From Sphingomonas soli NBRC 100801 (lineage in GTDB: Bacteria > Pseudomonadota > Alphaproteobacteria > Sphingomonadales > Sphingomonadaceae), in the NCBI RefSeq assembly GCF_001591025.1, contig NZ_BCTZ01000006.1, forward strand, positions 1 to 49,292: a stretch of 49,292 nucleotides of DNA, in the 5' to 3' direction. The notes under the pieces were generated by a model that had not been told where the DNA came from, made no database searches, and saw only the letters and a program-made list of their open reading frames with translations. Shown here in pieces: positions 17,765-25,612 of this stretch. The position numbers and the translations under genes are program-made. Position 1 is the stretch's first letter. Every line of letters begins with the position of its first letter.

Positions 17765-17783
17765 CTCTCCTACCCCCTTGGGA

Positions 17784-18968
17784 TCAATCTGCGGGACCGC
17801 CGACGCCCTGCGCGCGATCCTGGATCTGGACGAGATATTCGCCGGTTTGGAGGAAGGGGATCGGGTTGACCGCCTTGCCATCGACGCGGACTTCATAATG
17901 AAGATGGCTGCCGGTGGAGCGGCCCGTGGAGCCCATCAGGCCGATCATCTGGCCGCGCTTCACGCGGGTATTGCCGGCAACGAGGATCTTCGAGAGGTGG
18001 CCGTAGCGCGTTTCGATGCCGCGGCCGTGATTGATCTGAACGAGATTGCCATAGCCGCCCTGACGACCGGCATGGCTGATGACACCATCGGCGGTGGCGT
18101 AGATCGGCGTGCCGATCGCACCGGGAATGTCCACGCCCGCATGCATCGCCGCGGTGCCCCGGAACGGATCCGAGCGGACGCCGTAGCTGGAGGTGAAGAC
18201 GAGCCGTTCGACCGGCTGCATCGACGGGATCGAGATCACCGTCTGCTCGAGCATGTCGAGCTTCTTCCACGTCTGGAACAGCGCGCGGAACTGCGCATCG
18301 GCCATGGCCGCATCCGCATTGGCGCCGCCAGCACCGTCATTCTCATCGACCGGCACATAGGGGCCGCCCATCGCGACGCCCGAATAACGCTCCGGCGTCA
18401 GGCCGAGCTGGCGGAAATGACGCGCGGTTTCGGCATAACGGGCCTCGCCTGCAGCGCGCGCCTTGCCGGCGAGCGCGACCTGACGGGCCTCAACCTGCTT
18501 GAGCGGCGCGAGCACTTCCTCAACGACGGCGCTGGTCTTGGGGGCGTTCGCGGGAAGCGGCTGTTCGATCACGGCGCGATCGACCTGACCGCCCGACATG
18601 GTGGCGGCGATCAGCGCCTGATTGCGCTCGACGCGCGCAGCCTGGAGCCTCGCCGCTTCCTTGGCGGCTGCGACGTCGGCCTGCATCTTCACGAATTGCG
18701 CGCGCATCTGCTCGACCTGGGCCTCGGGCGAAGAGGGCATACCGGTCACGCCGCTGATCGCGATCGCGCCGACGGTCGCCTGCGACACGCCATAAGCCGA
18801 GAAGAGCACGGTGACGGCGGCGACGCCGGCGAGCAGCGCCTGGGTGCGGCCCTGCACGCTGAAGCGGCGGAGATCGCGACCGTCATGGAAAATAAAGTCA
18901 CGGGTGGTGAAGAAGCTGCGGAACCGCTGGCTCAGCTTGACCGTTTTGGTATTCGACAAATTAGCCAT
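17784..18968 (-). CDS. M23 (LytM-type) peptidoglycan metallopeptidase, membrane anchored
   Basis: 394 residues. N-terminal cytoplasmic part, then a transmembrane anchor (about 48-73), a periplasmic Ala/Glu/Arg-rich coiled coil (about 80-190), and a C-terminal LytM domain (about 265-370). Zinc motifs are intact: HxxxD in MHAGVDIPG and HxH in SHLHYEV, with the catalytic-site His in RYGHLS, so it is probably an active D,D-endopeptidase and not an EnvC-like regulator. The start at 18968 (MANLSNTKTVKLS) is preferred over 18998. It acts in cell-wall remodelling or septal splitting. A strong terminator follows. Confidence 0.88.
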   Translation of the reverse strand: MANLSNTKTVKLSQRFRSFFTTRDFIFHDGRDLRRFSVQGRTQALLAGVAAVTVLFSAYGVSQATVGAIAISGVTGMPSSPEAQVEQMRAQFVKMQADVAAAKEAARLQAARVERNQALIAATMSGGQVDRAVIEQPLPANAPKTSAVVEEVLAPLKQVEARQVALAGKARAAGEARYAETARHFRQLGLTPERYSGVAMGGPYVPVDENDGAGGANADAAMADAQFRALFQTWKKLDMLEQTVISIPSMQPVERLVFTSSYGVRSDPFRGTAAMHAGVDIPGAIGTPIYATADGVISHAGRQGGYGNLVQINHGRGIETRYGHLSKILVAGNTRVKRGQMIGLMGSTGRSTGSHLHYEVRVDGKAVNPIPFLQTGEYLVQIQDRAQGVGGPAD

Positions 18969-19091
18969 GTATCCCCGGCAACCCGAAAAAAGCCCCACGC
19001 CGATTCTTGCGTTCCGGCGGTGCTTCCAAACCCAAATTGTCGCAGCAGCAGCCCCTCCGCTTCTGGACGGACAGGTTTGTGACGGATTTCG

Positions 19092-19883
19092 TTAATCCCG
19101 GGCAAGGGGTTGGTAATAATCGCGGGACAAACCGGCTGAGTCGCGCGCCGAGTCGTTGAACGGAGGCTTAATGAGCCCGCGAAAATGGCGCGTCACCAGA
19201 TCACGCCATGCCGCTTCCGGCGCGAGATTCGCCGCCTGACAGGCTGATTCGAACCATTTCGTACCCGCCCTGACATGGCGAATCTCATCGTTGAAAATGC
19301 GCGACAAAATGGCCGCGGTAGCGCTGTCGCCCGCCGCCAGGAAACGCTCCACCGTGGCGGGAGTCACGTCGAGTCCACGCGCTTCCAATACCATGGGGAC
19401 GACCGCCAGCCGGGCCATCGGATCATGCGCCGTCTGGGCCGCAGCGTCCCACAAGCCATCATGCGCGGGCATCGCACCATAATGGCTGCCAAGCTGGCGC
19501 AGACGGCGATCGAGCAGCGCGAAGTGCATCGCCTCGTCCGCCCCTACCCCCAGCCAGTCATCGACGAAATCGCGCGGAAACCGCGCGCCGAACCGCCCCG
19601 CCATATCGAAGGCGAGATCGATCGCGGAGAATTCGATGTGCGCAAGGGCATGGATCAGCGCGATGCGGCCATGCGCGCTTCCCTTCCCCCGCTTCGGCAT
19701 GTCGCGCGGTGCGAGCAAGCGCGGCTCGACCGGGCGAGCAGGCCGATCGGGCATCGCCACGTCGAACGCATGCGCCAGCCGCCCCAGCCGCCAGTCGCGC
19801 GCGACACGGCGGGCCAGCATCACCTTGGCGCGGGGTTCGGCAGTCTCAAGAACGGCGCAAACCGCCTGCGCGACGCTGCTCAC
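19092..19883 (-). CDS. DUF455 ferritin-like protein
   Basis: 263 residues, DUF455 family with a ferritin-like helical fold. Candidate metal ligands lie in IHALAHIEFSAIDLAFD (about 78-94), GADEAMHFALLDRRL (about 112-126), LEARGLDVTP, and FNDEIRHVRAGTKWF (about 201-215). The start is GTG at 19883, overlapping the bcp stop by 4 nt (GTGA), which is better than upstream frames inside bcp. Distant similarity to MiaE-type hydroxylases has been noted for related families; the substrate is unknown. Confidence 0.82.
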   Translation of the reverse strand: MSSVAQAVCAVLETAEPRAKVMLARRVARDWRLGRLAHAFDVAMPDRPARPVEPRLLAPRDMPKRGKGSAHGRIALIHALAHIEFSAIDLAFDMAGRFGARFPRDFVDDWLGVGADEAMHFALLDRRLRQLGSHYGAMPAHDGLWDAAAQTAHDPMARLAVVPMVLEARGLDVTPATVERFLAAGDSATAAILSRIFNDEIRHVRAGTKWFESACQAANLAPEAAWRDLVTRHFRGLIKPPFNDSARDSAGLSRDYYQPLARD

Positions 19884-20353
19884 CGGCCGAGCAGTTCCTT
19901 CACCGATTCGAGCACGTCGATGGCATGCCCGGGCACGCGCACGCGCCGCCAGACGCGCCACAGCGTGCCATCGGGGGCGAACAGGAAAGTCGAGCGATCG
20001 ATCCCCATATAGCGCTTGCCGTAGAGCTGCTTTTCCACCCAGACGTCGAACGCCTCCATCGCCTTGCCTTCGGTATCGGTGGCGAGGGGAACGGTGAGGT
20101 CGTACTTGGCGATGAACTTCTGGTGCTTGATCGCGCCGTCCTTCGACACGCCGAGCACCGACGCGCCGAGCGCTTCAAACTCGGGCAGCATCGCCGAGAA
20201 ATCCTGCGCCTCGCGCGTGCAGCCGGAGGTGTCGTCCTTGGGATAGAAATAGAGGATGAACGGCTTTCCCGCCTGCTCCGCGAGCGAGATCGTGCCGCCA
20301 TCCGGCGTGTCCAGTTCGATATTGGGAAGCTTGTCGCCTTCCTCGATTGCCAT
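19880..20353 (-). CDS. bcp: Thioredoxin-dependent peroxiredoxin (BCP/PrxQ)
   Basis: 157 residues, AhpC-TSA/PrxQ group. The peroxidatic Cys lies in FYPKDDTSGCTREAQDF (residue about 47); there is no Cys at the +5 position (the Thr-Arg-Glu-Ala-Gln stretch follows), so it is probably a 1-Cys or atypical form. The rest matches: SVLGVSKD, FIAKYDLTVPLATD, GIDRSTFLFAPDG. It reduces H2O2 and organic peroxides. The start at 20353 (MAIEEGDKL) lies 11 nt after glnE; the overlap with the DUF455 start downstream indicates a glnE-bcp-DUF455 operon. Confidence 0.93.
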   Translation of the reverse strand: MAIEEGDKLPNIELDTPDGGTISLAEQAGKPFILYFYPKDDTSGCTREAQDFSAMLPEFEALGASVLGVSKDGAIKHQKFIAKYDLTVPLATDTEGKAMEAFDVWVEKQLYGKRYMGIDRSTFLFAPDGTLWRVWRRVRVPGHAIDVLESVKELLGR

Positions 20354-20364
20354 GTCGGTCTCCG

Positions 20365-23055
20365 TCAGCCGCCGCGGATCGCGGCCCAGCATGCGCGAAC
20401 CTCCTGCCGGGTCCGGGCCAGCTCCGCAACCACCTCGTCCCACGAAGCCAGGCCGACGGCACGGGCGATGAGCTTCTGGGTGGGGACGCCGGGCACCTGC
20501 GCATCAGGCGCGACCAGACGCAAGGTGACGAGCAGGCGCGAGAGGAAATCGTGCGCGGCGCGCATATCGCCGGAGATCAGGCCCGCCGCATGCAGCTCGT
20601 CGATGGCGCGGCCAAGCTGCGGCGCGAACGCCTTGTGATGCACGAGCTGGAGCGTGTGGACCGCGAATTCGAGATCGACCAGGCCGCCTTCGGACAGCTT
20701 GGCGTCAAGCGGACCCAAAGGCGGCTTATGCGCGGCCATCTCCTCGCGCATCTTCGCGGCCTCTGCCGGCACGTCGCGCTTCGGACGGTCGCCTTCGAGC
20801 ACCTCATGCACCACCTTCATCACCGCACCGCGCGCCTCGGGCGAGCCAAAGAGAGGGCGCAGGCGGGTGAGCGCCATATGCTCCCAGGTCCAGGCGTCCT
20901 GACGCTGGTAGCGATCAAAGGCGGCGAGCGAGACCGACAGGGGGCCCTGCGCACCCGAGGGACGCAGCCGCGTATCGATCTCATAGAGTGGGCCCGCCGC
21001 AGTGGGCACGCTGAGCGCCGCCGATACGCGCTGCGCCAGCCGATTGTAATACATCACCGCGCCGAGCGGCTTTGGCCCGTCCGATTCCGCGGCATAGTCG
21101 CCGGTGAACAGGTAGATCAGGTCGAGATCCGAGGCATGGGTGAGCGCCTGCCCGCCCATCCGCCCGAGCGCGAGGATGACCAGTTCGCTATCCGGCACGC
21201 GCCCATGCGCGCGGGTAAATTCCTCGACTGTGGCACGCGCCAGCACCTCGATCGCGGCTTCCGCGACGCGCGCATAGCCGGCGGAGACCTCAAGCGGATC
21301 GCTCGCCCCGGAAACGATCTGCGCGCCAAGCGCGAACCGCTTCTCGCCGACCAGCTTGCGGACATGATCGAGCTGCCACTGATAGTCCGCCCCCGCCTCA
21401 CGCGCGGACATTTCGGCGATCAGCGCGGGCACCTCCGGCATTGGATCGAGCGCGGTCGCATCGATCAGGCCATCGAGCAGTTCGGCGCGGCGACCAAGCT
21501 GCTCGGCAAGCGTGGGCGCGTGGCACAGGATGGTGCTGAGCAAGCGGGCAAGCCCGGGCTGCGCTTCGAGCAACCGGAAGAAATTGATCGCGCTGGGCAG
21601 GCGCGAGAGCATCGCATCGAAGCGCGTGATCGCATGCGTGCTGTCCGGCGCCTGGGCAAAGGCGGCGATCAGGCCGGGGAGCAGGCTTTCCAGCGCCTCG
21701 CGCGCCTGTGATGTGCGGAGCGCCGGATAATTGCCGCCGCGCCACCCCTCCACGATGCGCGCAGCGCCCGCCGGATGATCGAATCCCGCATCGGCAAGTT
21801 GCGCCTGAAGGCTCTCGCTGCCGGCCGGCAGGCGCGGTTCGGCATCGTCGCTGAGCGCATCATAGACCCGCCCGACACGCACCGTATGCGGGCGCAGCAG
21901 ATCAAGCAGAGCATCGCCGCCGGCCAGCCCGTGCAGCGCCGCGACATTGTCCAGCGCCGCCGGATCGCTGGGGATGCGGTGCGTCTGGAGATCGTCCACC
22001 ATCTGAAGCCGGTGCTCGATGGTGCGGAACAGGGTATATGCTTCGGAAAGCGCCGCCGCGTCGTCCGCATCGATCCGCCCCGCCGAGGCGAGCGCCGCCA
22101 GCGCGTCGCGCGTTGCGGGAACGCGCAGGGCGGGATCGCGGCCACCATGGATAAGCTGGTGGATCTGCGCGAAGAACTCCACCTCGCGGATGCCGCCCCT
22201 GCCCTTCTTCAGATCATAGCCGAGCCCGAACGCCTGGGACTGGGCGAAGTGATCGCGGATACGGCGGCTGATGTCGCGAATCTCGCGGAGCGCGCCATAA
22301 TCCAGCGCGCGCCGCCACACGAAGGGGCGCACAGCATCGAGGAAATAGCCGCCCAGCGCGAGATCGCCCGCACAGGCGCGCGCGCGGATGAAGGCCGCGC
22401 GCTCCCAGGGCAGGGCCTGCGATTCATAATAAGAGATCGCAGCATCGATGGGCAGCACGATCGGGGTAGCTTCAGGCGACGGCCGCAGCCGCAGATCGAC
22501 GCGCATGACATAGCCGTCGCCGTCGCGCGCCTGAAGCAGCTCCACCACGCGCTTGCCGATGCGGACCGCCGCATCCTGTGGTTCCTCGCGCGGGCGGCAT
22601 GGCAGCGTGGCCGGATCGAAGAGGAGGATCGGATCGATATCGGACGAGTAATTGAGCTCACGGCTCCCCTGCTTACCGAGCGCGATAGCGGCGAAGCCAC
22701 CGGGTTCAGCATCGGGGGTGCGCTCGCGGATCGCGGCGACGATCGCACGGTTCAGCGCATCATCGGCGAACTCGGTGAGGAGATGGGTGACGCGGGTGAG
22801 ATCGAACTCGCCGGAAAGGTCCCCCAGCGCAACGATCAGCGCCAGACGACGCCGCTCGATGCGCAACCGCGCGCCTTCGGACATTTCGCCAGCCACGTCG
22901 CGCGCAGCGGCAAGCGGATCGTTGAGCGCTGCGGACAGGTTCTCCGCCAGCCCAGGCTCACGCGAAAGAAGTAGCGAAAGAAACGGGGCATGTTGCTGCG
23001 CCCGGGCGACTGCATCGGACAATGACGCCGAAGATGAATGCAAGATTACGGACAC
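20365..23055 (-). CDS. glnE: Bifunctional glutamine synthetase adenylyltransferase/adenylyl-removing enzyme
   Basis: 896 residues. Two nucleotidyltransferase domains with helical linkers: the N-terminal adenylyl-removing domain with GSRELNYSSDIDPILLF (about 127-143), and the C-terminal adenylyltransferase domain with LTHASDLDLIYLFTGD (about 625-640). Both acidic catalytic pairs are intact. It controls glutamine synthetase activity by adenylylation in response to PII and glutamine. The start is GTG at 23055 as no upstream ATG is in frame. First gene of a minus-strand operon with bcp and the DUF455 gene. Confidence 0.95.
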   Translation of the reverse strand: MSVILHSSSASLSDAVARAQQHAPFLSLLLSREPGLAENLSAALNDPLAAARDVAGEMSEGARLRIERRRLALIVALGDLSGEFDLTRVTHLLTEFADDALNRAIVAAIRERTPDAEPGGFAAIALGKQGSRELNYSSDIDPILLFDPATLPCRPREEPQDAAVRIGKRVVELLQARDGDGYVMRVDLRLRPSPEATPIVLPIDAAISYYESQALPWERAAFIRARACAGDLALGGYFLDAVRPFVWRRALDYGALREIRDISRRIRDHFAQSQAFGLGYDLKKGRGGIREVEFFAQIHQLIHGGRDPALRVPATRDALAALASAGRIDADDAAALSEAYTLFRTIEHRLQMVDDLQTHRIPSDPAALDNVAALHGLAGGDALLDLLRPHTVRVGRVYDALSDDAEPRLPAGSESLQAQLADAGFDHPAGAARIVEGWRGGNYPALRTSQAREALESLLPGLIAAFAQAPDSTHAITRFDAMLSRLPSAINFFRLLEAQPGLARLLSTILCHAPTLAEQLGRRAELLDGLIDATALDPMPEVPALIAEMSAREAGADYQWQLDHVRKLVGEKRFALGAQIVSGASDPLEVSAGYARVAEAAIEVLARATVEEFTRAHGRVPDSELVILALGRMGGQALTHASDLDLIYLFTGDYAAESDGPKPLGAVMYYNRLAQRVSAALSVPTAAGPLYEIDTRLRPSGAQGPLSVSLAAFDRYQRQDAWTWEHMALTRLRPLFGSPEARGAVMKVVHEVLEGDRPKRDVPAEAAKMREEMAAHKPPLGPLDAKLSEGGLVDLEFAVHTLQLVHHKAFAPQLGRAIDELHAAGLISGDMRAAHDFLSRLLVTLRLVAPDAQVPGVPTQKLIARAVGLASWDEVVAELARTRQEVRACWAAIRGG

Positions 23056-23126
23056 GCTCTAACGGGCACTCGTCGCGTTTTCAGGGATGTCAAGCAACAA
23101 ATCACAGCTCCATCCGTTTAACCTGG

Positions 23127-23306
23127 GTGAGTCGCACATCGCATACGGCCCCCGAGGCAAAACCCGCTTACCGGGTCGAAGCGCCGCGCGCCAGCGACGC
23201 GATCGGCCTTGCGCTGCGCGGAGCATATCAGGACGAAAGCGGATTGCCGGACGACATGGCGGCGATGCTGCGGCAGCTCAACCGCCTGGACCACTCCACC
23301 CATTGA
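23127..23306 (+). CDS. NepR-like anti-sigma factor, second copy
   Basis: 59 residues from a GTG start; no ATG gives this frame close by, and the ribosome binding site is weak, so the start is uncertain. Residues 26-54 (AIGLALRGAYQDESG then LPDDMAAMLRQLNRL) align with the two helices of canonical NepR, here encoded at 25436-25603 (VGDALRQAYDETLSET then VPDDLLAILKKLD). The spacing between helices is two residues shorter. NepR proteins bind EcfG and are titrated by phosphorylated PhyR. It converges with ecfG (139 bp apart). A paralogue with altered affinity is the natural reading; a decaying copy is possible. Confidence 0.6.
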   Translation: MSRTSHTAPEAKPAYRVEAPRASDAIGLALRGAYQDESGLPDDMAAMLRQLNRLDHSTH

Positions 23307-23445
23307 GCGGCTGAGGACTTTCGGCGGGCCAGCATTTCCGCGACCGAAGCCGCGAATGCGCCCCGCCCCTCGGCATCAAGCGCGTTGGACCAGGAAAGAT
23401 ATTGGCGCTGCTAAGTGATGGACGCCAATCGCAGGCCGCCCGCGA

Positions 23446-24093
23446 TCAGCGGTCGCGGCTCAGATCGTCCACTTGCCCCATGATAGTATCGAGCGCGCTC
23501 TTGCCGCCCGGATTGGGAAGCATTTCGCGGCGCGAAGGTAGCTGGCCCTCCGAGAGCAAGGCTTCGAGCGCGACACGGCCACGGGCGACGCGGCTCTTGA
23601 TGGTGCCCACGGCGACCTGACAGATTTCGGCGGCTTCCTCATAAGCGAAGCCCCCCGCCCCGACGAGGATCAGCGCCTCGCGTTGCGGCTGGGGGAGATG
23701 GAGGAGCGCGCGCTGCATATCGGTCAGTTCGACATGCCGGTCCTGGCTTGCCGGTGCGGCGAGGATGCGATCGGCGACGAGATCGTCCCACTCGCCCTTG
23801 AACCGGGCGCGCCGCATCTGGCTGAGGTAAAGATTGCGCAGGATGATGAAGGTCCATGCGCGCATGTTCGTGCCCGCCTGGAAGCGCTTGCGCGCGGCCC
23901 ACGCCTTAAGCAGCGTTTCCTGCACCAGATCGTCCGCCAGATCGCGATTGCCCGAAAGCGAGCGGCCAAAGGCGCGCAGGTGCGGAATGACCGCGCCCAA
24001 CTGCACCTTGAACTCCGGATCGGATAGCGAGACGTGCTCGACCGGCGGCTGGGTGCCGTCTTCGCGCTCGTCGGGCTGTTCAGTCTCGCTCAT
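23446..24093 (-). CDS. ecfG: General stress sigma factor EcfG (ECF15 group)
   Basis: 215 residues. An acidic N-terminal tail, then sigma region 2 (about 33-100: PHLRAFGRSLSGNRDLADDLVQET, and AWTFIILRNLYLSQMRR for -10 recognition) and sigma region 4 (about 122-178: QREALILVGAGGFAYEEAAEI followed by VGTIKSRVARGR, the -35 binding helix-turn-helix). The wording matches the alphaproteobacterial EcfG/SigT group, which reads GGAAC-N16/17-GTT promoters. Context (phyR, nepR, phyP) settles the assignment. Controlled by NepR sequestration. A weak purine-rich GAGCGGGA precedes the ATG. Confidence 0.93.
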   Translation of the reverse strand: MSETEQPDEREDGTQPPVEHVSLSDPEFKVQLGAVIPHLRAFGRSLSGNRDLADDLVQETLLKAWAARKRFQAGTNMRAWTFIILRNLYLSQMRRARFKGEWDDLVADRILAAPASQDRHVELTDMQRALLHLPQPQREALILVGAGGFAYEEAAEICQVAVGTIKSRVARGRVALEALLSEGQLPSRREMLPNPGGKSALDTIMGQVDDLSRDR

Positions 24094-24177
24094 CGATTCC
24101 CGCTCTTTGGGCGTCGTGCCGCCATATATGTGAGATAAGCGCCTGCAACGCTATTACCAGCAAGCCAGCCGGCTTCG

Positions 24178-24315
24178 TCAGACGTAAAGGATAACCGCAA
24201 AGGCGAGCACCACCAGCACCAGCCCGAAACCCAGCACATATCGGGTCATATGGGGCGTGGCGCCGGCGCGTGCCTGCTCGGTCGTACGGTGGATCGGTTC
24301 TTCGTTCTCAGCCAT
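24178..24315 (-). CDS. Small single-pass membrane protein between phyR and ecfG
   Basis: 45 residues: MAENEEPIHRTTEQARAGAT and then HMTRYVLGFG, VLVVLAFAVILYV. The soluble N-terminal half is charged; residues about 24-45 form one hydrophobic helix that ends at the stop. It lies on the same strand as phyR and ecfG, 77 nt after the phyR stop and 84 nt before the ecfG start, so it could be cotranscribed with both. Too short to appear in most gene predictions. No family recognised. Frame, helix quality and location support it; function unknown. Confidence 0.6.
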   Translation of the reverse strand: MAENEEPIHRTTEQARAGATPHMTRYVLGFGLVLVVLAFAVILYV

Positions 24316-24341
24316 GGCGACTAAACACACGGGAACCGTTT

Positions 24342-24377
24342 TGGCTCCGTATCAGATGGAACCAGAGCCATTTTTTT
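24342..24377 (+). terminator. Terminator-like hairpin opposite the flanking genes
   Basis: TGGCTC (24342-24347) pairs with GAGCCA (24365-24370) and is followed by seven T residues on the plus strand. Both neighbours (phyR and the small membrane protein) are on the minus strand, where the stem lacks a U tract. It may end an antisense transcript or be fortuitous. Confidence 0.4.
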
Positions 24378-24392
24378 CGCGCGCCCCGGCGA

Positions 24393-25190
24393 TCAGGCCG
24401 GCACCGTCGCCTGATCGAAGAACAATGCCTGGCTGATCGTCGTCTTCACCGTTTCGCGCTGGAAAGGCTTGGTAATCAGGAAGGTCGGCTCAGGCCGCTC
24501 GCCGGTCAACAGGCGCTCGGGGAAAGCGGTGATGAAGATCACCGGCACGCTGAATTCAGCGAGGATATCCTTGACCGCGTCGATCCCCGAACTGTCATCG
24601 GCGAGCTGGATGTCGGCCAGCACCAGGCCCGGACGATCCTCCATCGCCAGTGCGACCGCTTCGTCGCGCGTCACGGCGACGCCAGTCACGTCATGGCCGA
24701 GATCGCGGACGATCTGCTCCAGGTCCATGGCGATCAGCGGCTCATCCTCGATGATCATCACGCGGGTGCGCGTCTGCCGCTCGATCTCTGCAACCGCTTC
24801 AGCAACCAACTTCGACACGTTGGCAGGATCCTCCTCGATCAGATAGCCGGCATCCTCGATGCTGAACCCTTCGACCGTGGTGAGCAGGAGCGCCTGGCGG
24901 GAAAGCGGGGTGAGCCGAGCAAGCCGTTTGCGCGCGATCGCTTCGCTCTGGCTCGGCGAATCTTCGACCAGATCCTCTTCCTCAAGATGCGTCGACTGCC
25001 AGATCGCCTGGAAAGTGCGGTAGAGGCCGAGCCGGGGATCGACATCGCGCGGGAACTGATCGGGCGCGGCAACGATCGCTTCGAGCGCGGCGCGGACATA
25101 TTTGTCGCCGTCAACCTGGCTTCCGGTCAGCGCACGAGCATAACGCCGGAGAAGAGGAAGGTGTGGCGCGAGTTGCTGTCCCAGCGACAT
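24393..25190 (-). CDS. phyR: General stress response regulator PhyR
   Basis: 265 residues. The N-terminal half (about 1-135) mimics an ECF sigma factor (sigma2-like PHLPLLRRYARALTGSQVDGDKYV; sigma4-like LTPLSRQALLLTTVEGFSIEDAGYLIEE). The C-terminal receiver has acidic pair EDE (148-150), phosphoacceptor D193 in LADIQLADD, Thr near 221 and K241 in TKPF. When phosphorylated it binds NepR and frees EcfG. The start at 25190 (MSLGQQLAP) is canonical; the frame is open further upstream without similarity. It is divergent from nepR-phyP. Confidence 0.95.
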   Translation of the reverse strand: MSLGQQLAPHLPLLRRYARALTGSQVDGDKYVRAALEAIVAAPDQFPRDVDPRLGLYRTFQAIWQSTHLEEEDLVEDSPSQSEAIARKRLARLTPLSRQALLLTTVEGFSIEDAGYLIEEDPANVSKLVAEAVAEIERQTRTRVMIIEDEPLIAMDLEQIVRDLGHDVTGVAVTRDEAVALAMEDRPGLVLADIQLADDSSGIDAVKDILAEFSVPVIFITAFPERLLTGERPEPTFLITKPFQRETVKTTISQALFFDQATVPA

Positions 25191-25302
25191 AATCAGGTCA
25201 TTCTCCAATTCGGGGCCGGCCGCTTGTTTCGCGCCCGTTACGGCCCATTGCAAATGTTTATGCACCCGAAGGAAGCCCCTCCCCGGATATTGCATCGCAT
25301 GT

Positions 25303-25328
25303 GGAACAAACGTCGCGCTGTTTAGTTT
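25303..25328 (+). promoter_or_regulatory. Predicted EcfG-dependent promoter for nepR-phyP
   Basis: GGAAC at 25303-25307, 17-nt spacer, GTTT at 25325-25328, on the plus strand and 108 nt upstream of the nepR start. This fits the EcfG consensus GGAAC-N16/17-GTT and would give the usual negative feedback, with the sigma factor driving its own anti-sigma factor. Confidence 0.55.
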
Positions 25329-25435
25329 CATCCCCCGAACCGGGCAGGTACACATTGTATCGCCGTGCGCTTGCGCTTGGTGAATTGGTTTTATACCGGA
25401 CCCCGGAACGTTCTGGTGTCCTCAAGGGGGAATTG

Positions 25436-25603
25436 GTGGTTTCCGCTAAGAATGAGAAGACCAAACCTTCGCGGTCCAAGGGCGGAGACGAAGCCGGCAA
25501 ACCCATTCGCAACGTGGGTGACGCGCTGCGTCAAGCCTATGACGAGACGTTGAGCGAGACCGTACCTGACGATTTGCTCGCGATTCTGAAAAAGCTCGAT
25601 TAA
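25436..25603 (+). CDS. nepR: Anti-sigma factor NepR
   Basis: 55 residues. The C-terminal part (VGDALRQAYDETLSET, VPDDLLAILKKLD) carries both conserved helices that clamp EcfG and bind the sigma-like half of PhyR. The GTG at 25436 is chosen because AAGGGGG lies 6 nt upstream; a TTG one codon earlier and longer in-frame extensions to 25301 are less likely. The N-terminus is basic and disordered. It lies 9 nt before phyP and divergent from phyR. Confidence 0.9.
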   Translation: MVSAKNEKTKPSRSKGGDEAGKPIRNVGDALRQAYDETLSETVPDDLLAILKKLD

Positions 25604-25612
25604 CCCTTCACA

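Noticed and set aside
25405..25430. GGAAC at 25405 close to nepR as EcfG promoter
   Set aside because: No GTT at 16-17 nt downstream; the site at 25303 fits better.
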